DNA from: Nocardia sp. BSTN01
Lineage (GTDB): Bacteria > Actinomycetota > Actinomycetes > Mycobacteriales > Mycobacteriaceae
Reading direction: 5' to 3'
Assembly (NCBI RefSeq): GCF_015354405.1
Contig: NZ_JADKYP010000004.1
Location: forward strand, 1-64,000
Length of the DNA stretch: 64,000 bases
In this document: positions 17,804 to 26,486 of the stretch, one piece after another
Layout of the letters: each line of letters starts with the position of its first letter
How positions within the stretch are numbered: position 1 is the stretch's first letter
Translations under genes and position numbers: made by a program
Notes under the pieces: generated by a model
What the model saw: only the letters and a program-made list of their open reading frames with translations
Told to the model about the DNA's origin: nothing
Database searches by the model: none

Positions 17804-18493
17804 ATGCGCATTCTGGTAGTCGACGATGATCGCGCGGTGCGCGAGTCGCTGCGCCGGTCGCTCACCTTCAATGGATATTCCGTCGAGCTGGCGGTCGACG
17901 GCGTCGACGCCTTGGAGAAGGTCAGCGCGTCCCGGCCCGATGCATTGGTACTCGATGTGATGATGCCGCGGCTGGACGGCCTGGAGGTATGCCGCCGCCT
18001 GCGCAGCACCGGTGATGATCTGCCGATTCTCGTACTCACCGCCCGGGATTCGGTGTCGGAGCGGGTGGCCGGCCTCGACGCCGGCGCCGACGACTATCTG
18101 CCCAAACCGTTCGCGCTCGAGGAATTGCTGGCGCGTTTGCGCGCGCTGTTGCGCCGCACCACCGCCGACCCGGCCACCGATTCCTCGGAGACGATGCGTT
18201 TCGCGGATCTGTCCCTGGATCCGGTGACGCGCGAGGTATCGCGTGGCGAGCGCGCCATCAGCCTGACCCGCACCGAATTCTCGCTGCTGGAAATGCTGAT
18301 GGCGAATCCGCGCCGGGTGTTGACGCGCAGCCGCATTCTCGAAGAGGTCTGGGGCTACGACTTTCCCACCTCCGGTAATGCGCTCGAGGTCTATATCGGC
18401 TATCTGCGCCGCAAAACCGAGGCCGAGGGGGAGCCACGTTTGATCCACACCGTGCGCGGGGTGGGTTACGTGCTGCGCGAGACCCCTCCGTAG
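17804..18493 (+). CDS. mprA: Response regulator MprA
   Basis: A 229-residue OmpR/PhoB-class regulator from ATG 17804, preceded by ggag. The receiver domain has the acidic pocket VVDDD (5-9), phospho-acceptor Asp51 in [12 protein letters not shown], and the Lys of YLPKPF. The C-terminal winged helix contains [32 protein letters not shown] and [15 protein letters not shown]. It is very similar to M. tuberculosis MprA, which responds to envelope stress and activates pepD and sigma-factor genes. mprB follows after 11 bases. Autoregulation is suggested by the direct repeat at 17764-17783. Confidence 0.93.
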   Translation: MRILVVDDDRAVRESLRRSLTFNGYSVELAVDGVDALEKVSASRPDALVLDVMMPRLDGLEVCRRLRSTGDDLPILVLTARDSVSERVAGLDAGADDYLPKPFALEELLARLRALLRRTTADPATDSSETMRFADLSLDPVTREVSRGERAISLTRTEFSLLEMLMANPRRVLTRSRILEEVWGYDFPTSGNALEVYIGYLRRKTEAEGEPRLIHTVRGVGYVLRETPP

Positions 18494-18504
18494 GCCGGGT
18501 CGTC

Positions 18505-19980
18505 GTGGCAAGAGCTCATCCAGGGCACGGTGGCCGTCCCGATCGCGTGGCCCGGCTGGGGCCGCGTCCCGATCCGCACGAAATGCGCCCGCCGATGCCG
18601 CTGACCCGATCGGTGTCGCTGCGCTGGCGGGTGACGCTGCTGGCCGCCTCGGTGGTGGCCATCGCCGTCGCGGTGACCTCGATCGCCGCCTACGCACTGG
18701 TCGCCCGCGCCCTGTACGCCGATGTGGACAGTCAGTTGCGCAGCCGCTCGGAGGTGATGGTCAAGAACAACATCGACCTGCAGGGATTTCAGGCGATCAT
18801 CATGTTCAGCAGCCTGTACTCCAACGATATCGGCATCGCGCTGATCTATCCCGACGTCGATGTGCCCTATGCCCCGCCGCAGCCGATGGATCCGCCGATC
18901 GGCCCGGCCGAGATGGCGGTGGCGCACGGTAAGGCCGATGTCTCGCTGCGGACCGCGAACAATCAGCGCGTGCTCGCCCGGCGCACGAAATCCGGTGCCA
19001 CGCTGGTCATCTCGCGGTCGCTGGAACCCACCCGTGAAGTGCTCGACCGGCTAGCGTGGCTGCTGTTCACGATCGGCGGGTGCGGCGTGCTGGTCGCCGG
19101 AGCCGCCGGTGCGACGGTCGGGCGCACGGGGCTGCGGCCCATCGCGCGATTGACCGCGGCCACCGAACGCGTCGCGCGCACCGACGATCTGGCGCCGATC
19201 CCGGTCACCGGTGACGACGAACTGGCGCGGCTCACCGAAAGCTTCAATCTGATGCTGCGGGCGCTGGCCGAATCCCGCGATCGGCAGCGGCGACTGGTCG
19301 CCGACGCCGGACACGAACTGCGCACCCCGCTGACCTCGCTGCGCACCAATATGGAACTGCTCATCGCCTCCTCGCGCCCGGACGCGCCGCCGATTCCCGA
19401 GGAGGACATGGCCGGGTTGCGTGCCGATGTGATCGCCCAGATCGAGGAGCTGTCCACGCTGGTGGGAGATCTGGTGGACCTGGCGCGCGAGGACGCGCCC
19501 GAAACCGTCTACGAGCGGGTCGATCTCGGCGAGGTCGCCGAGCGCGCACTGGAACGGGTGCGGCGGCGGCGCGTGGACGTCGAATTCTCGGCGCAGCTGC
19601 GGCCGTGGTTCGTCTACGGTCACGACGCCGGACTGGAGCGGGCCATCCTCAACGTGCTCGACAACGCCGCGAAGTGGAGTCCGCCGGAGGCGCAGGTCAT
19701 CCTCACCATGCGCGAAACCGGGCCCGGGCTCATGGAAATCGCCATCGACGATGCCGGGCCGGGCATTCCGCCGGAGGAACGGGAACTGGTCTTCGAACGC
19801 TTCTACCGCACCACGGTGTCGCGATCGATGCCCGGCTCCGGGCTGGGTCTGGCGATCGTGAAACAGGTGGTGTCCAAACACGGCGGCACGATCACCGTGG
19901 ACACCTCCGAGCGCGGCGGCACGCTGGTGCGCATCGTCCTTCCCGGCGAACCGCCGGTCGCCGGAGAGCGCCGGGCGTGA
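18505..19980 (+). CDS. mprB: Sensor histidine kinase MprB
   Basis: A 491-residue kinase from GTG 18505; ATGs at 18583 and 18595 (MPLTRSVSLRWRVTLL) are equally plausible starts and fit the mycobacterial N-terminus better. It has two membrane helices around an extracellular sensor of about 130 residues, HAMP (RPIARLTAATERVARTDDLA), the phospho-accepting His in DAGHELRTPLTSLRTN, the N-box NVLDNAAKWSPPEA, and the G boxes DDAGPGIPPEE and GSGLGLAIVKQVV. Strong agreement with M. tuberculosis MprB throughout. With MprA it senses membrane damage. The gene is close behind mprA and ahead of pepD, as in mycobacteria. Confidence 0.93.
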   Translation: MARAHPGHGGRPDRVARLGPRPDPHEMRPPMPLTRSVSLRWRVTLLAASVVAIAVAVTSIAAYALVARALYADVDSQLRSRSEVMVKNNIDLQGFQAIIMFSSLYSNDIGIALIYPDVDVPYAPPQPMDPPIGPAEMAVAHGKADVSLRTANNQRVLARRTKSGATLVISRSLEPTREVLDRLAWLLFTIGGCGVLVAGAAGATVGRTGLRPIARLTAATERVARTDDLAPIPVTGDDELARLTESFNLMLRALAESRDRQRRLVADAGHELRTPLTSLRTNMELLIASSRPDAPPIPEEDMAGLRADVIAQIEELSTLVGDLVDLAREDAPETVYERVDLGEVAERALERVRRRRVDVEFSAQLRPWFVYGHDAGLERAILNVLDNAAKWSPPEAQVILTMRETGPGLMEIAIDDAGPGIPPEERELVFERFYRTTVSRSMPGSGLGLAIVKQVVSKHGGTITVDTSERGGTLVRIVLPGEPPVAGERRA

Positions 19981-20114
19981 TCACCGGCGAACCCGAATCA
20001 CCGGGCGCGCGCAAGGGCGCCCCATAAACTGGGACCCGTGCGGCGTCCCGCTTCCGCGGAAACCCGGATACGACACCGGATACGGCACGGAGTCACGGAG
20101 AACTGAAAGCACGG

Positions 20115-20134
20115 TCTCAGTCCGCTCTCAGTCG
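20115..20134 (+). promoter_or_regulatory. MprA-box-like direct repeat upstream of pepD
   Basis: TCTCAGTCC (20115-20123) and TCTCAGTCG (20126-20134) form a tandem repeat with the same 11-base phase as the one before mprA. It lies 44 bases upstream of the pepD start, consistent with direct activation by MprA. Confidence 0.75.
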
Positions 20135-20177
20135 CTGTCACCAGGCTGGGCGACAGACTCGAGGAGAAACGAGAAAT

Positions 20178-21866
20178 ATGACCGAGGATTCGAGGGACAG
20201 GGATTCGAGGGACAGGCGCGACGAGCCGACCGGTTCGACTCCCCAGTCGGGAGGGCCCGAGCCGACTCCGCCGTCGGCAGGTTCCGGGACCGCCTCGCAG
20301 GAGGGGGAGGCCGGGAACGCCTCGCGCGGGTGGGGGCAACCGTCGCAGTGGGCAGGGCCGTCGTCGCAGGCCGGTGGGGCCGACCCGGGTGCGCAATCGC
20401 AAGGATCGGGACCGGCCGGGCCGAGTGGGGGCCCGCAGGTACCGCCCGGTGAGCACGCGTCCGGCGAGCATCGGACCGAGCAGTTCACGAGTCAGCAGGG
20501 CGGGCCCGACCGACCGGGGCAGGGGTGCGGACCGGGGCAGCATCCGGGGTTCGCCGCCGATCCCGCGGCCGGTCACACCGCGCCGATGCCGCCGTACAAC
20601 CCGTACGCCTCGGGCCACACCTCGGGCCAGGGCTATCAGCAGCCCGGCTCGCACGCCTCCGGCACGCCCTACGCCGCCGGCGAGCAGCGCGCCGGTGACC
20701 CGTATCCCGCGGGTCCGGGCGCCGATCCCACCGGCGCCTACGCCGGGACTCCGCGTCGCCGCGGCCGCGCGGGCCTGCTCGCCGGCGCCGTCGTGCTGGC
20801 GCTCGTCGCGGGCGGTATCGGCGGTGCGGTCGGCACCCTCGCCACACGCTCGGACGACAACAACGCCCCGGTCGACAACGCTCTCAACGCGCCCGCGCCG
20901 GTCGATCCCGCCTCGGCGAGCGCACCGCCCGGATCCGTGCCCGCGGTCGCGCAGAAGGTCCTGCCCAGCGTCGTGATGATCCGCGTCGCGGGCGCTCGCG
21001 CGGAGGGTGAGGGCTCGGGCGTGGTGCTGTCGTCGGACGGGCTGATCCTGACCAACAACCACGTGGCCAGCGGTGCCGGCCCCAACGCCAAGATGGAGGT
21101 CGCCTTCCAGGACGGCACCACCGCCAACGCCTCGGTCGTCGGCGTCGACCCGGTGTCGGATCTGGCCGTCATCAAAGCGGCCGGCAAGACCAACCTGACG
21201 CCGATCGAACTCGGCACCTCACGCAACCTGATGGTCGGCCAGCCCGTAGTGGCGGTCGGCTCGCCGCTGGGCCTGGCCGGAACCGTCACCACCGGCATCG
21301 TGTCGGCGCTCAGCCGCCCGGTGTCGACCAGTGGTGAGGCCGGCTCACAGGGCACGGTCATTTCCGCGATCCAGACCGATGCCGCGATCAACCCCGGCAA
21401 TTCCGGTGGCGCGCTGGTCGATACGAACGGCAAGCTGATCGGCATCAACACCGCGATCGCCACCCTCGGCGCCTCGGAGATGCCCGGTTCGCAGAGCGGT
21501 TCGATCGGCCTGGGCTTCGCGATTCCGGTGGATCAGGCCCGTCGCGTCGCCGATGAGCTCACCAAGTCCGGCCACGCCACCTATGCTCAGATCGGGATCT
21601 CGGTGCGCGCGCAGGACGACGTCAACGGCGCCCGGGTCCTGGACGTGACACCGGACGGTCCGGCCGCCAAGGCGGGCATTCCGTCGGGTGCGATCGTCAC
21701 CCGGGTCGACGATCAGATCATCGACTCGGGCAATTCGCTGATCGCCGCCGTGCGGTCGCACCAACCGGGTGACAAGGTGAAGGTCACCTACACCGATCCA
21801 CAAGGACAGAATCCGAAAACCGTCGAGGTGACCCTCGGCGCCGCACCGGCGGAGGGTGGCCGATGA
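20178..21866 (+). CDS. pepD: HtrA-family serine protease PepD
   Basis: A 562-residue protein with a disordered cytoplasmic N-terminus rich in Gly, Pro and Gln (1-190), one membrane helix (AGLLAGAVVLALVAGGIGGA region), a trypsin-like domain and a PDZ domain. The catalytic residues are visible: His in LTNNHVASG, Asp in VSDLAVIKAAG and Ser in NPGNSGGALVDTNG. The PDZ part includes VLDVTPDGPAAKAGIPSGAI. It should degrade or refold damaged envelope proteins outside the membrane and feed back on MprAB, as in M. tuberculosis (Rv0983). The start has aggagaaac upstream. The stop overlaps the moaB start by 4 bases. Confidence 0.93.
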   Translation: MTEDSRDRDSRDRRDEPTGSTPQSGGPEPTPPSAGSGTASQEGEAGNASRGWGQPSQWAGPSSQAGGADPGAQSQGSGPAGPSGGPQVPPGEHASGEHRTEQFTSQQGGPDRPGQGCGPGQHPGFAADPAAGHTAPMPPYNPYASGHTSGQGYQQPGSHASGTPYAAGEQRAGDPYPAGPGADPTGAYAGTPRRRGRAGLLAGAVVLALVAGGIGGAVGTLATRSDDNNAPVDNALNAPAPVDPASASAPPGSVPAVAQKVLPSVVMIRVAGARAEGEGSGVVLSSDGLILTNNHVASGAGPNAKMEVAFQDGTTANASVVGVDPVSDLAVIKAAGKTNLTPIELGTSRNLMVGQPVVAVGSPLGLAGTVTTGIVSALSRPVSTSGEAGSQGTVISAIQTDAAINPGNSGGALVDTNGKLIGINTAIATLGASEMPGSQSGSIGLGFAIPVDQARRVADELTKSGHATYAQIGISVRAQDDVNGARVLDVTPDGPAAKAGIPSGAIVTRVDDQIIDSGNSLIAAVRSHQPGDKVKVTYTDPQGQNPKTVEVTLGAAPAEGGR

Positions 21867-22459
21867 TCCGTGAACCGCGTCCTTTGACAGTGCTCCCGAC
21901 ACCCGACGCCGACGAGCCCGGGGGACCGGAGTGGTTGTCGCCCACGGACGCTACGGTGAGCAACATGGAAATCGATGCTCCCGTGGCGGGCCGGGCACTT
22001 GTTGTGGTCGTGGACGATCGAACCGCGCATGGCGGGGTGGACTCGCTGGGGCCGCTGGTGACCGAACTGCTCACCGAATTCGGCTTCCTCGTCGACGCCA
22101 CGGTGTCGGTGGCCGGCGACGAGATCGAGATTCGCAACGCCCTCAACACCGCCGTGATCGGCGGGGTCGACCTGGTGATCTCGGTGGGCGGCACCGGTAT
22201 GTCGCCGCGCGATGTCACCCCGGAGGCGACCCTCGAGGTGCTCGATCGCGAATTGCCCGGCATCAGCGAGGCGCTGCGCGCCTCCGGACTCGCGGCCGGT
22301 TCGCTCGACGCCGGTCTCTCGCGTGGTCTGGCCGGGGTCTCGGGCAGCACCCTGGTGGTCAATCTGCCGGGCACCCGCGATGCCGTGCGCGACGGTATGG
22401 CGACGCTCGGCCCGCTGGTGAGCCGGGTCGTCGACGAGCTGTCCGGCTTGGCGGAATAA
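21863..22459 (+). CDS. moaB: MoaB/Mog-family molybdopterin-binding protein
   Basis: A 198-residue protein. The core from about residue 35 is a MoCF_biosynth domain with VISVGGTGMSPRDVTPEA (the pterin-binding GGTG loop), LSRGLAGVSGSTLVVNLPG and GVDSLGPLVTELL. Family members adenylate molybdopterin or are structural relatives. ATG 21863 overlaps the pepD stop (ATGA) and follows ggaggg, so it is preferred; an internal ATG at 21965 would remove a 34-residue extension not seen in Rv0984. Position after pepD matches moaB2 of mycobacteria. Why a cofactor gene is tied to an envelope-stress operon is unclear. Confidence 0.85.
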   Translation: MIREPRPLTVLPTPDADEPGGPEWLSPTDATVSNMEIDAPVAGRALVVVVDDRTAHGGVDSLGPLVTELLTEFGFLVDATVSVAGDEIEIRNALNTAVIGGVDLVISVGGTGMSPRDVTPEATLEVLDRELPGISEALRASGLAAGSLDAGLSRGLAGVSGSTLVVNLPGTRDAVRDGMATLGPLVSRVVDELSGLAE

Positions 22460-22466
22460 TCACGGT

Positions 22467-22688
22467 ATGACCGATAAGCCGGCGGGGGCGCAGCGTCCGG
22501 GCGATTCGCACTCCGCGGATCGCCCGGCGAAGGGCCGCGCCCGGTCGGCCGCGGAGGCCGCGCGCTTGGCGCGGGTCTTCGGCGAGACGCTGCCGCGCAC
22601 CAGCAGCGACGAACGCGCCCCCGACGGTGAGCTACCCCGCTCCTCGGACGACTGGCTGCGCGCGCAGGTGCCCCCTCATCACGGATAA
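22467..22688 (+). CDS. Small hydrophilic hypothetical protein
   Basis: A 73-residue charged protein from ATG 22467, 7 bases after moaB. It is rich in Arg, Ala, Asp and Ser, with one predicted helix (RSAAEAARLARVFGETLP) and a SSDDWLRAQVPPHHG end. There is no signal peptide, membrane segment or Cys. Its tight spacing and GC-typical codon use suggest it is the last gene of the mprA-pepD-moaB transcription unit. I do not recognise it and cannot assign a function. Confidence 0.65.
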   Translation: MTDKPAGAQRPGDSHSADRPAKGRARSAAEAARLARVFGETLPRTSSDERAPDGELPRSSDDWLRAQVPPHHG

Positions 22689-22895
22689 CTCGTGACGTTG
22701 ACGCCGATACGTGCGGTAATCGACTGTGTCCCAGATCATGAGCCGTTTCACCGCCGGATGTTGGCAGCGGTGAGATGGGCCGTTTATTGTCCCGTTCAGG
22801 CGGCTTCACCTGCGGTTCTCGAAGCCTTCGGGTAGGTGCGGTCGTACCGCCCGGTGGCGTTCGAGGCCGACCTCGAGAACCTGATGAGGGGACAT

Positions 22896-23588
22896 ATGAA
22901 TACGAACCGTGCGAACGGTCGGCGATGGGGTGCGCGTATCGCGGGCATCGGTGCCGTGGCGGCCGCCGCGCTCTGCCTGTTCTCCACCGGCGCAGCCAAC
23001 GCCGCCACCTTCGTCGCGCTGCCCGGCGGGGACCTGTCCAAGACGCTCTCCGACGGCACCGTGGTGCATGTCTGGCTCGATGGCGAATCCGCGAACATCG
23101 ATCCGTCGCTGGGCGCGACGCCGGTGCACCGCAATGCCTGGGTCTCCGGCAACGCCCATGTCGAACTGTCCGGCGACACCACTGCCGTGGGCGGCAGCAT
23201 CTACCCCGGATACACCGTGGGCTGCCAGGTCGACATCTCCGGCGGCGGCGTCGACGGCGGTCCCAGCGCGAGCATGGACTGGAGCGACGGCGAGAATGCC
23301 AAGCCGGATGCCGGCGGAAATATCGGCGGCAACCTGACTCTCGGTCCGGGCCAGGCGAAGTCGTTCTACGTCCTCGACATCGAGAAGGACGACTTCGGAC
23401 AGGATGTGCACAAGACCCGCAACAAGTTCCAGGGTGACAGCGGTTCGGTGGCTTGGTCCGACGAGACCATCGGCCTGACCGGATGTGGCGGTTACGCGCA
23501 GGCACGCGCATTCGTCAGCATCGAGGTCGAGACCGACAACGTCATTTCCTGGGTGACGCTGTGGGGTAAGCCGTTCAGCCTGGGCTGA
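22896..23588 (+). CDS. MspA-family outer-membrane porin
   Basis: A 230-residue exported protein from ATG 22896 with gagggg just upstream. It has a signal peptide (ARIAGIGAVAAAALCLF, cleavage after ANA). The mature part matches the MspA family: LSDGTVVHVWLDGESANI, TPVHRNAWVSGNAHVELSG, GGSIYPGYTVGCQVDISGG and a C-terminal VETDNVISWVTLWGKPFSLG. Such proteins form octameric channels in the mycolate outer membrane; Nocardia NfpA/NfpB are members. Two Cys (in VGCQV and TGCGGY) are noteworthy because MspA itself has none to my knowledge. The gene stands alone behind moaB, beside mscL on the other strand. Confidence 0.9.
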   Translation: MNTNRANGRRWGARIAGIGAVAAAALCLFSTGAANAATFVALPGGDLSKTLSDGTVVHVWLDGESANIDPSLGATPVHRNAWVSGNAHVELSGDTTAVGGSIYPGYTVGCQVDISGGGVDGGPSASMDWSDGENAKPDAGGNIGGNLTLGPGQAKSFYVLDIEKDDFGQDVHKTRNKFQGDSGSVAWSDETIGLTGCGGYAQARAFVSIEVETDNVISWVTLWGKPFSLG

Positions 23589-23620
23589 GCTTTTCCGGAT
23601 ACGCGGCAGGGCCGGTGCCG

Positions 23621-24076
23621 TCACCGGCTCCGCTGCGTATCTCCCTGTCGGCGTAGGGAATCGACGTCGGCGAACTCGTGCCGGCCGCCGGCGCTCTTGC
23701 TGCCCTCCGAGAGCAGATCGCGGATCTCGGTGAGCAGTTCGACCTCGGTCATCACGGCTTCCTTCTCGGTGCCGTAGCGCTTCATCAGCCGGCCCGCCGG
23801 CAGCACCAGAATGAAGTACAGGATCGCCGCGATGAGAATGAAATTGACCACGGCGGTGACGATCGGACCGAGTGCGATGAATGTGGACGGCTTACTGGAA
23901 TCCAGATAGAAGCCCCAGCCGTGTTCGTTCGCGCCACCGAACAAATCCACGAGGGGATTGACGATTCCCGTCACGATGGCGGTGACGACCGCGGTGAACG
24001 CGGTACCGATGACGACCGCGACCGCCAGATCGATCACGTTCCCGCGGAGCAGGAAATCCCTGAAACCTTTCAGCAT
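23621..24076 (-). CDS. mscL: Large-conductance mechanosensitive channel
   Basis: A 151-residue MscL. The amphipathic start and first helix MLKGFRDFLLRGNVIDLAVA, the pore-lining VVIGTAFTAVVTAIV, a periplasmic loop (GGANEHGWGFYLDSSK), the second helix VVNFILIAAILYFILVLPAG and a cytoplasmic helix (TEVELLTEIRDLLSE) are all present. The protein is a pentameric safety valve opened by membrane tension during osmotic downshock. The mycobacterial gene Rv0985c occupies the same position and orientation after moaB. Confidence 0.96.
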   Translation of the reverse strand: MLKGFRDFLLRGNVIDLAVAVVIGTAFTAVVTAIVTGIVNPLVDLFGGANEHGWGFYLDSSKPSTFIALGPIVTAVVNFILIAAILYFILVLPAGRLMKRYGTEKEAVMTEVELLTEIRDLLSEGSKSAGGRHEFADVDSLRRQGDTQRSR

Positions 24077-24220
24077 TGCGGCTCCTGTCTCATCCGGCGT
24101 GTCCGCGCCGCGCCGTTCGGTCTGGTCGTGGCATCCGATGCGATTGCTTCCCGCTATCGAATGAGGTACTCGGGATGCTAACGGACAGTTGCGGCAAATG
24201 CTCGGCGAACACAGCGAACA

Positions 24221-24955
24221 TCAGTGAAACACCACGGTCAGGGCGGTGTGCAACGATGCGGCCGCGACGGTGGTCGCATGCCCCGGATCGAGTGCCAGCA
24301 ACACGATTCGTTCGGGGGACGCGCGGGTTCGGGCGCCGGTGTCGGCGGCACCGGAAATCAGGACGACCGCGGCATCGGTGGCGAGCGTGTGCGCGGACGG
24401 TGAACGCTCCCGTGGCGCCATCGCATCCGGATCGCTGTGCTCCCCGGTGTCTTCCGCGGCGACCACGTCCACTCGGTCGCCGGGGCGCAGAATCTCGGCA
24501 ATGGCGTTGTCCGCCAGGCGCATCGGCACGATCCGGGCATTCGGCGTGCCGGTCGCCGCGGCTGCCAGGCGCGGGCCGACGATCCGGAGATCGGTGAGTA
24601 TTTCCCCGGCGTGCACAGCGCCGGTCGACGTCGCGCCGAGCAGGGTCGCGGGATCGGTGACGGCGCCGTCCGGTACCGCGTCCGGCGGCAGGTCCGCATA
24701 CCGCAGATCAGGGGGGGACAGCACCTGTCCGGGTTGCACGTCCCGTGCCGCGACCACCACCGGTGTGCGATGCCCGGCGGGGTCGCCCCGCAGGGCGACG
24801 ACGGCTGCCGCGGCGGCCAGTCCGACCGCCGACAGCCGGCGGATCAGGGTCAGGTCGAGCCAGGGCGGCCGTATCCGAGACAGGAATTCGGTGCCCCGCG
24901 CATTGCCGAGATCGGTATCGACGGCGCGTAGCCGATCGAATCGAAGGGTTGCCAT
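24221..24955 (-). CDS. SAF-domain membrane protein (RcpC/CpaB-like)
   Basis: A 244-residue protein from ATG 24955 (a GTG nine bases further up is possible). A single membrane helix (LSAVGLAAAAAVVALRG, about 40-57) is followed by a SAF domain: TPVVVAARDVQPGQVLSPPDL, GAVTDPATLLGATSTGAVHA and GEILTDLRIVG. The remaining C-terminal part contains LADNAIAEILRPGDRVDVVA, typical of RcpC/CpaB. In Flp pilus systems CpaB is an outer-membrane accessory; in actinomycetes without neighbouring pilus genes, as here, the role is unknown. It lies between mscL and the FmdB gene on the same strand. Confidence 0.82.
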   Translation of the reverse strand: MATLRFDRLRAVDTDLGNARGTEFLSRIRPPWLDLTLIRRLSAVGLAAAAAVVALRGDPAGHRTPVVVAARDVQPGQVLSPPDLRYADLPPDAVPDGAVTDPATLLGATSTGAVHAGEILTDLRIVGPRLAAAATGTPNARIVPMRLADNAIAEILRPGDRVDVVAAEDTGEHSDPDAMAPRERSPSAHTLATDAAVVLISGAADTGARTRASPERIVLLALDPGHATTVAAASLHTALTVVFH

Positions 24956-25112
24956 ACCGGCCACCGTAGGGCGCGCGGCAGGTCGGTCATCCCGGAAAAG
25001 AGCAGGTCAGAACTTTTCTGTGGATAACGGAAAGGCTGTGGACAACTGAGGCCGGCACGGGCGGAGGACAACAACCGGCCGGGCGGTACGTGGCCGCCCG
25101 GTGCGGGGTGGG

Positions 25113-25433
25113 TCAGGCGACGGCGGTGCTGGTCGCCGAGGAGCTCGACGACGAACCCGAGCTGCTCGACGAGCTGGTCGAACTGCTGGAGCCGGCCGAA
25201 TCGCTCGACTTGGATTCGCTCGACTTCGCGGCGGGCTCGCTGGCCGACGACGAGCCGTTGCGGCTGTCGGTGCGGTAGAAGCCGCTGCCCTTGAAGACGA
25301 TGCCGACCGAGTTGAACAGCTTGCGCAGCTTGCCGTTGCACTTCTCGCAGGTGGTCAGGGCGTCATCGGAGAACGACTGCACGATGTCGAACTTGTCGCC
25401 ACACTGCGTGCACTGATACGAGTAAGTAGGCAC
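25113..25433 (-). CDS. FmdB-family zinc-ribbon protein
   Basis: A 106-residue protein from GTG 25433 with a perfect ggagg 7 bases upstream. The first 55 residues are a zinc ribbon: PTYSYQCTQCGDKF and TTCEKCNGKLRKLFN give two CxxC pairs, then IVFKGSGFYRTDS, the FmdB/putative regulatory signature. The last 45 residues are almost all Ser with some Ala and Lys, a low-complexity tail of unknown use. The family is named after a formamidase regulator in Methylophilus; actual function in actinobacteria is not established. In mycobacteria a homologue sits in the same stretch between mscL and the 5-FCL gene. Confidence 0.9.
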   Translation of the reverse strand: MPTYSYQCTQCGDKFDIVQSFSDDALTTCEKCNGKLRKLFNSVGIVFKGSGFYRTDSRNGSSSASEPAAKSSESKSSDSAGSSSSTSSSSSSGSSSSSSATSTAVA

Positions 25434-25566
25434 CTGCGAACCTCCACGGTTTTCGTCTTTTAGCACTCTACAGCCGACAGTGCCAACAGTGCCAATCCGG
25501 TATTGATTCCCATGGTGCGCGTGAGGTCGCACCGGCGCCACCGAGTCCGAGCGCCCGGTGCCCGCT

Positions 25567-26271
25567 TCATACGCTGGAATATCGACCGCCGATCTCGCGA
25601 TCGCCGGCATCGAGCCTGCACAGTCCGGCCTCCGGCAGCAATGCCCACCCCATCCGGCGATCGTGGGGTTCCTCCGGCAGCACATCCAGCAGTTCCGTGT
25701 CTCGAACGACCGCCACCAGACGTGCGTCCGATCGCGCCGCAGGCAGCGTCCGGTCGTAGTACCCGGCGCCTCGCCCCAGCCGCACACCGCGCCGATCGAC
25801 CGCGAGCGCCGGGATCACGATCACCTCGGGCCATTCGATCGCCGCTACGCCCAACGGCGGCCCTTCGGGCTCGAGCAGTCCGTAGCGGGCGCGCCGCAGC
25901 CCCTCGATGCCCGTGTATTCCGCCCACCCCAGCGGACCGGGCGGTCCCGTCACGGGGACCATCACTCGAACCCCCGCGACCCGCAGTGCGTCGAGCATCG
26001 CGACCGAACCGGGCTCACCCGCGACCGGGATATACCCCGCCACCCACCGCGAGCCCGCAGCCTCCGAGCCGGATCCTCCCGCCGGGCGGCGATCGTCGCT
26101 GTGCGGCCCATCGGTACGCGGCCGGTCGATGTCCAGCACCCGCGACACGGCCCGGCTCAGCGCCTCGGCCTCCGCGGCCCTGGTCTCCGGCGGCACCGCC
26201 GCCCGGGCGGCCAGCAATTCCGCTCGCCACCGCCCCTTGTCCCGCTGACCGGCGATCTCCACAGGGCTCAC
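25567..26271 (-). CDS. 5-formyltetrahydrofolate cyclo-ligase
   Basis: A 234-residue enzyme that turns 5-formyl-THF into 5,10-methenyl-THF using ATP, recovering stored folate. Motifs are GYIPVAGEPGSVAMLDALR, EWPEVIVIPALAVDRRGVR and the diagnostic LGRGAGYYDRTL. It is longer than the usual 190 or so residues, mainly because of a polar insertion (about 49-70, PRTDGPHSDDRRPAGG) in the first third. The start is GTG 26271 and the ribosome-binding site is weak. It is divergent from galU, as Rv0992c is from Rv0993. Confidence 0.93.
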   Translation of the reverse strand: MSPVEIAGQRDKGRWRAELLAARAAVPPETRAAEAEALSRAVSRVLDIDRPRTDGPHSDDRRPAGGSGSEAAGSRWVAGYIPVAGEPGSVAMLDALRVAGVRVMVPVTGPPGPLGWAEYTGIEGLRRARYGLLEPEGPPLGVAAIEWPEVIVIPALAVDRRGVRLGRGAGYYDRTLPAARSDARLVAVVRDTELLDVLPEEPHDRRMGWALLPEAGLCRLDAGDREIGGRYSSV

Positions 26272-26486
26272 CCTAGGTGGGCGAACGGTGAGTTTGCCCG
26301 CTCCCGTGTTTCCAGGTGCCCTCGGTGGGGAATCGCTGACCCGACGCGGTACCGCGAACTCGCTGGTGAGGGTTGCTGCCGCACCGTTTCGGTGCGACGG
26401 CGCCGCCGTGGCCGCCTAGGCTTCCCAGATGCCGGGCCGGTGTCGAGCCGGTCCGACGACAAGAGCGATGGATAGGGTGTGCACTT

